From Flavobacterium soli DSM 19725 (GTDB lineage Bacteria > Bacteroidota > Bacteroidia > Flavobacteriales > Flavobacteriaceae): a stretch of DNA of 64,000 bases. The notes under the pieces are model-generated. The model was given only the letters and a program-made list of their open reading frames with translations. It did no database searches and had not been told where the DNA came from. The translations under genes and the position numbers were made by a program. This document shows positions 61,726 through 64,000 of this stretch, one piece after another. The stretch spans positions 186,001 through 250,000 of the forward strand of contig NZ_AUGO01000008.1 of the NCBI RefSeq assembly GCF_000422705.1, in the 5' to 3' direction. Positions within the stretch are counted from its first letter, which is position 1, and each line of letters begins with the position of its first letter.

Positions 61726-61798
61726 CAAAAATAAACCTTTTCTAGGCAGTAGGCAATAGGCAATGAGCTTATAGCCTAATGCATAAAGCTAAAAGCTA
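61726..61798. promoter_or_regulatory. LuxC-like gene promoter with heptamer repeats
   Basis: Minus-strand TATTTTTG (61733-61726) and a TTG at 61756-61754 (20-base spacer) form a good promoter for the reductase. The TTG is part of the heptamer tandem TAGGCAG-TAGGCAA-TAGGCAA (61743-61763). Another heptamer pair, AAAGCTA twice (61785-61798), abuts the ferredoxin start. Confidence 0.65.
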
Positions 61799-61804
61799 AA
61801 AAAA

Positions 61805-62155
61805 ATGGCAATCATAATAACAGACGAATGCATCAACTGTGGTGCTTGCGAACCGGAATGTCCTAACACTGCGATTTACGAAGGTGCTGACGATTGGAGA
61901 TATAAAGATGGAACGAAGTTGAGGGGAAAAATTATTCTTCCTGATGGAACTGAAGTGGATTCTGATGAAGCTCAAACACCTATTTCGGATGATATTTATT
62001 ATATCGTTCCAAGTAAATGTACAGAATGTAAAGGTTTTCATGATGAACCACAATGTGCCGCGGTTTGTCCAGTAGATTGTTGTGTTCCAGATGATAACCA
62101 TGTAGAAAGTGATGAAACGCTTTTAAACAGGCAAGCATTTTTGCACAATGAATAA
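61805..62155 (+). CDS. 4Fe-4S dicluster ferredoxin
   Basis: 116 aa. The first cluster motif [12 protein letters not shown] is at residues 10-21; a second set of cysteines ([22 protein letters not shown], spaced over about 78-100) completes two clusters with an insertion between them. Cytoplasmic electron carrier. It is divergent from the acyl-CoA reductase and ends in a strong terminator. Redox partner not known. Confidence 0.92.
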   Translation: MAIIITDECINCGACEPECPNTAIYEGADDWRYKDGTKLRGKIILPDGTEVDSDEAQTPISDDIYYIVPSKCTECKGFHDEPQCAAVCPVDCCVPDDNHVESDETLLNRQAFLHNE

Positions 62156-62156
62156 A

Positions 62157-62189
62157 AAAAAATCCTGAAGCAATTCAGGATTTTTTTTG
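62157..62189. terminator. Ferredoxin terminator
   Basis: Perfect stem AAAATCCTGAA (62159-62169 region) with TTCAGGATTTT (62174-62184), a 4-base loop and a T run. The A tract on the left lets it serve the convergent gene ending at 62207. Confidence 0.92.
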
Positions 62190-62206
62190 GGTAGTATAAT
62201 CGGTTT

Positions 62207-62746
62207 TTATTGAGCCGATTTGGTATAAGTTTGAACCGTCACTTTATCTGATTTATCATCGTAAGTTTCTACTACTAGGTTGCCATTCGTATCAAAATAC
62301 CCAATTGAAGTTGAGTTTTTACCTCTGTAAATAAAACTATTTGTAGAAGTGGATCTCAAAATTCCAATCTTTTTTTCATCCGGACCTGTGATTACATAAC
62401 CTGAAGGGTCAAGAGCCAATTTATAGGTTTTTCCGTCAGCTGTATAATAAGACGATCGGTCTATATCGACTGTTCTTGTGGTTCCATCGGGATTGGTTAC
62501 AGTAGTTTTTGAAGTAACTTCAACCGGAGTTTGTTTCATATCCTTGTTTAATGCTTTTGAATCTGCATTTTGAAGCTCAATATTTTGAACTTCTTGTACT
62601 TCCTGTTGCTTTACAATTTGTTTTTCGCCATCAGAATCCTTTACGGTTGTTACGGTTGTTTTGGTAACATCAGTTACATTCTTGTTTTGAGCTTGACTGT
62701 TTAGTGCAAACATAAAAAGTGCTGCTGATAAAAATATTGTTTTCAT
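62207..62746 (-). CDS. Secreted hypothetical protein
   Basis: 179 aa with a signal peptide (1-19, ending NSQAQ). The first mature part is rich in Val/Thr/Lys with repeated VTKTTVTTVKD-like words and Gln-rich VKQQEVQEVQN; the second part (about 95-179) has beta-strand pairs (YYTADGKTYKLALDPSGYVI, GYFDTNGNLVVETYDDKSD split by turns). No family recognised; envelope location likely. Confidence 0.72.
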   Translation of the reverse strand: MKTIFLSAALFMFALNSQAQNKNVTDVTKTTVTTVKDSDGEKQIVKQQEVQEVQNIELQNADSKALNKDMKQTPVEVTSKTTVTNPDGTTRTVDIDRSSYYTADGKTYKLALDPSGYVITGPDEKKIGILRSTSTNSFIYRGKNSTSIGYFDTNGNLVVETYDDKSDKVTVQTYTKSAQ

Positions 62747-62972
62747 AATTTTTGTTTTTTAGTATTATAATTACAAATTTAGAGCTATATCATTGAAAAT
62801 TAGTTATTCTATTATAAAGAAAGATTATAACTTATACATCTGATGTAAATCCAATTATTTTAAACTCTTATTGAATTTAAAACAATTTAATAACCAATTA
62901 ATAATGATATTTGTTTTAAGTAAATTCAATATCATAGATTTAATTTGTTAATTTTGTTAAAAAAATAAAGAA

Positions 62973-64000
62973 GTGAAAAATAAAATTACGCTATTTTTTT
63001 TGTTTATCTTTTATACGGTTTGGTCACAAAATATCGAGAAATCTATTATTTTGAAGGATTCAGATACTAATCTTGCAATTCAAGATGCAACAGTTTATCT
63101 TTTTAAAAACAAGCAATCCTTACTGAGTAATTCACAGGGAATTGTTAGTTTTCAGTTAGTTGGAAATACAAATATCAAAATCACACATACCGCTTACAAT
63201 GAAATTACCATAAAATCGGCAACACTCAAAGAGGCTGAAAATGTTATTTATTTGAAAAGTAATCTGAATGATTTGGATGAAATCGTGGTTACCCGAAAGC
63301 ATCCTCAAAAAATCTTGAAAGCCTTGATTAAAAATTCGACAGATAAACTTACTGCACCTTCACGATTGAAAGTCTATTCACGGGAGTTTTTCAAGCTCAA
63401 TGGAAATTATTCCTATTATACAGATGGCTTGATGAATTTTCAAATTTCGAGTGGATCAAAAGATTTCAAGTCCAATATTTTGGTTGAACAAAATCGATCG
63501 TATGGATTGGTGGAGCAGGAAATAACCGAAAATCTTCTGGGTTACAATTTCAATAATATAATGGAAAACTATTATAATTTCAAATATTTGGAACCTCTCT
63601 TGCAACCCAAGGCTTTGAAGGATTATGATTTTTCCATCAAAATTTACTCTTCTAATAAAAATTATTTTTTGATGTCGGCCACACCTTTAGAAACGTCTAA
63701 AGGTTTGCTTGATGATTTTACTATCATTTATGATCCAGAAAAGAAGATGATAGTAGAAGTTAGTTCTGTTGTTTCGCCTTCAACATTGGCTAAAATAAAA
63801 GAAAAAAATAGCAAAGGATCGAAAAATATTTACAAGTCTATTTTTAAAACGATCTACAGGATTGATGGTTCTTATTATTATTTGTTAACCTCAAAAGAGG
63901 AAATCGGTTTTGAACGCATTGACAAAAACAAAACAACCGATATTGAAGTTCGTAATTATTTTGTTACCACAAATTTTAGCACCCAAAATTTCAGTTTTAC
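62973..64000 (+). CDS. Carboxypeptidase-regulatory-like domain protein, truncated by window end
   Basis: Open from a GTG at 62973 (reading MKNKITLFFLFIFYTVWSQ) through the right edge, 342 codons seen. A signal peptide ends at VWSQ (about 19). A carboxypeptidase-regulatory-like domain follows (about 23-105: KDSDTNLAIQDATVYLFKN, ITHTAYNEITIKS, NDLDEIVVT). The rest resembles the large exported Bacteroidota proteins that carry this domain without a TonB barrel signature so far. The beginning of a barrel or DUF5686-like region cannot be excluded because the end is missing. No ATG gives a better signal peptide. Confidence 0.8.
   Translation, partial: MKNKITLFFLFIFYTVWSQNIEKSIILKDSDTNLAIQDATVYLFKNKQSLLSNSQGIVSFQLVGNTNIKITHTAYNEITIKSATLKEAENVIYLKSNLNDLDEIVVTRKHPQKILKALIKNSTDKLTAPSRLKVYSREFFKLNGNYSYYTDGLMNFQISSGSKDFKSNILVEQNRSYGLVEQEITENLLGYNFNNIMENYYNFKYLEPLLQPKALKDYDFSIKIYSSNKNYFLMSATPLETSKGLLDDFTIIYDPEKKMIVEVSSVVSPSTLAKIKEKNSKGSKNIYKSIFKTIYRIDGSYYYLLTSKEEIGFERIDKNKTTDIEVRNYFVTTNFSTQNFSF

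Noticed and set aside
61687..61728. Longer start of the acyl-CoA reductase
   Set aside because: The -7 box of its own promoter overlaps this start, so the codons would not be transcribed.

Overview
The window looks like chromosomal DNA of a gliding member of the Flavobacteriaceae, most likely Flavobacterium or a close relative. The DNA is AT-rich. It carries a SusC/SusD pair, the gliding ABC-transporter genes gldF and gldG, several secreted proteins with type IX secretion (T9SS) C-terminal tails, and promoters with the Bacteroidota -7 box TAnnTTTG. No rRNA, tRNA, CRISPR array, transposase or phage gene was recognised. No database search was run; family names rest on reading the translated proteins.

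Region 1 (about 100-34150) is a complete pectin utilisation locus. A nine-gene operon (kduI, kduD, uxaC, kdgF, kdgK, eda, exuT-like, uxaB, uxaA) imports uronates and takes both galacturonate and unsaturated galacturonate to 2-keto-3-deoxygluconate, then to pyruvate and glyceraldehyde-3-phosphate. A LacI-family repressor gene lies convergent behind it. A second operon encodes a GH28 polygalacturonase lipoprotein, SusC, SusD and, after a structured intergenic stretch, GH43, PL10 and a large CE8 pectin methylesterase. A small T9SS protein and a large PL1 pectate lyase stand alone. A last operon holds an alpha/beta-hydrolase esterase, a DUF4861 protein, GH105, a PL10-CE8 fusion and a CE12 acetylesterase.

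Five promoters in this locus carry a copy of the palindrome TGTAATCGATTACA, exact or nearly so, directly downstream of the -7 box. This is strong sequence evidence for one regulon under the local LacI protein. Two further copies lie in unexpected places: inside lacI and between two convergent genes.

Region 2 (34192-46662) is mostly housekeeping: mnmE, a universal stress protein, dnaN, gldG/gldF, a small ABM-domain protein, a SAM hydrolase-like protein, phoH, purC, two small secreted proteins and a DEAD-box helicase.

Region 3 (46749-53089) is a tight five-gene minus-strand operon: HEAT-repeat membrane protein, processive family-2 glycosyltransferase, TPR plus YaiO-like outer-membrane barrel, DUF4838 glycosidase-like protein and a lone response-regulator receiver. 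Its parts correspond to a synthase-dependent exopolysaccharide machine like Pga, with unusual components. It is the best candidate in the window for an undescribed system.

Region 4 (53203-64000) holds a TIGR02757-family protein, a LolD-like ATPase, msrA, small membrane and lipoproteins, serA and serC, an FG-GAP/T9SS protein, a LuxC-like acyl-CoA reductase divergent from a ferredoxin, and a truncated carboxypeptidase-regulatory-domain protein at the right edge. Two copies of a short repeat with conserved outer boxes and a variable hairpin, plus several heptanucleotide tandem repeats (one inside the mnmE coding sequence), are scattered through regions 2 and 4.
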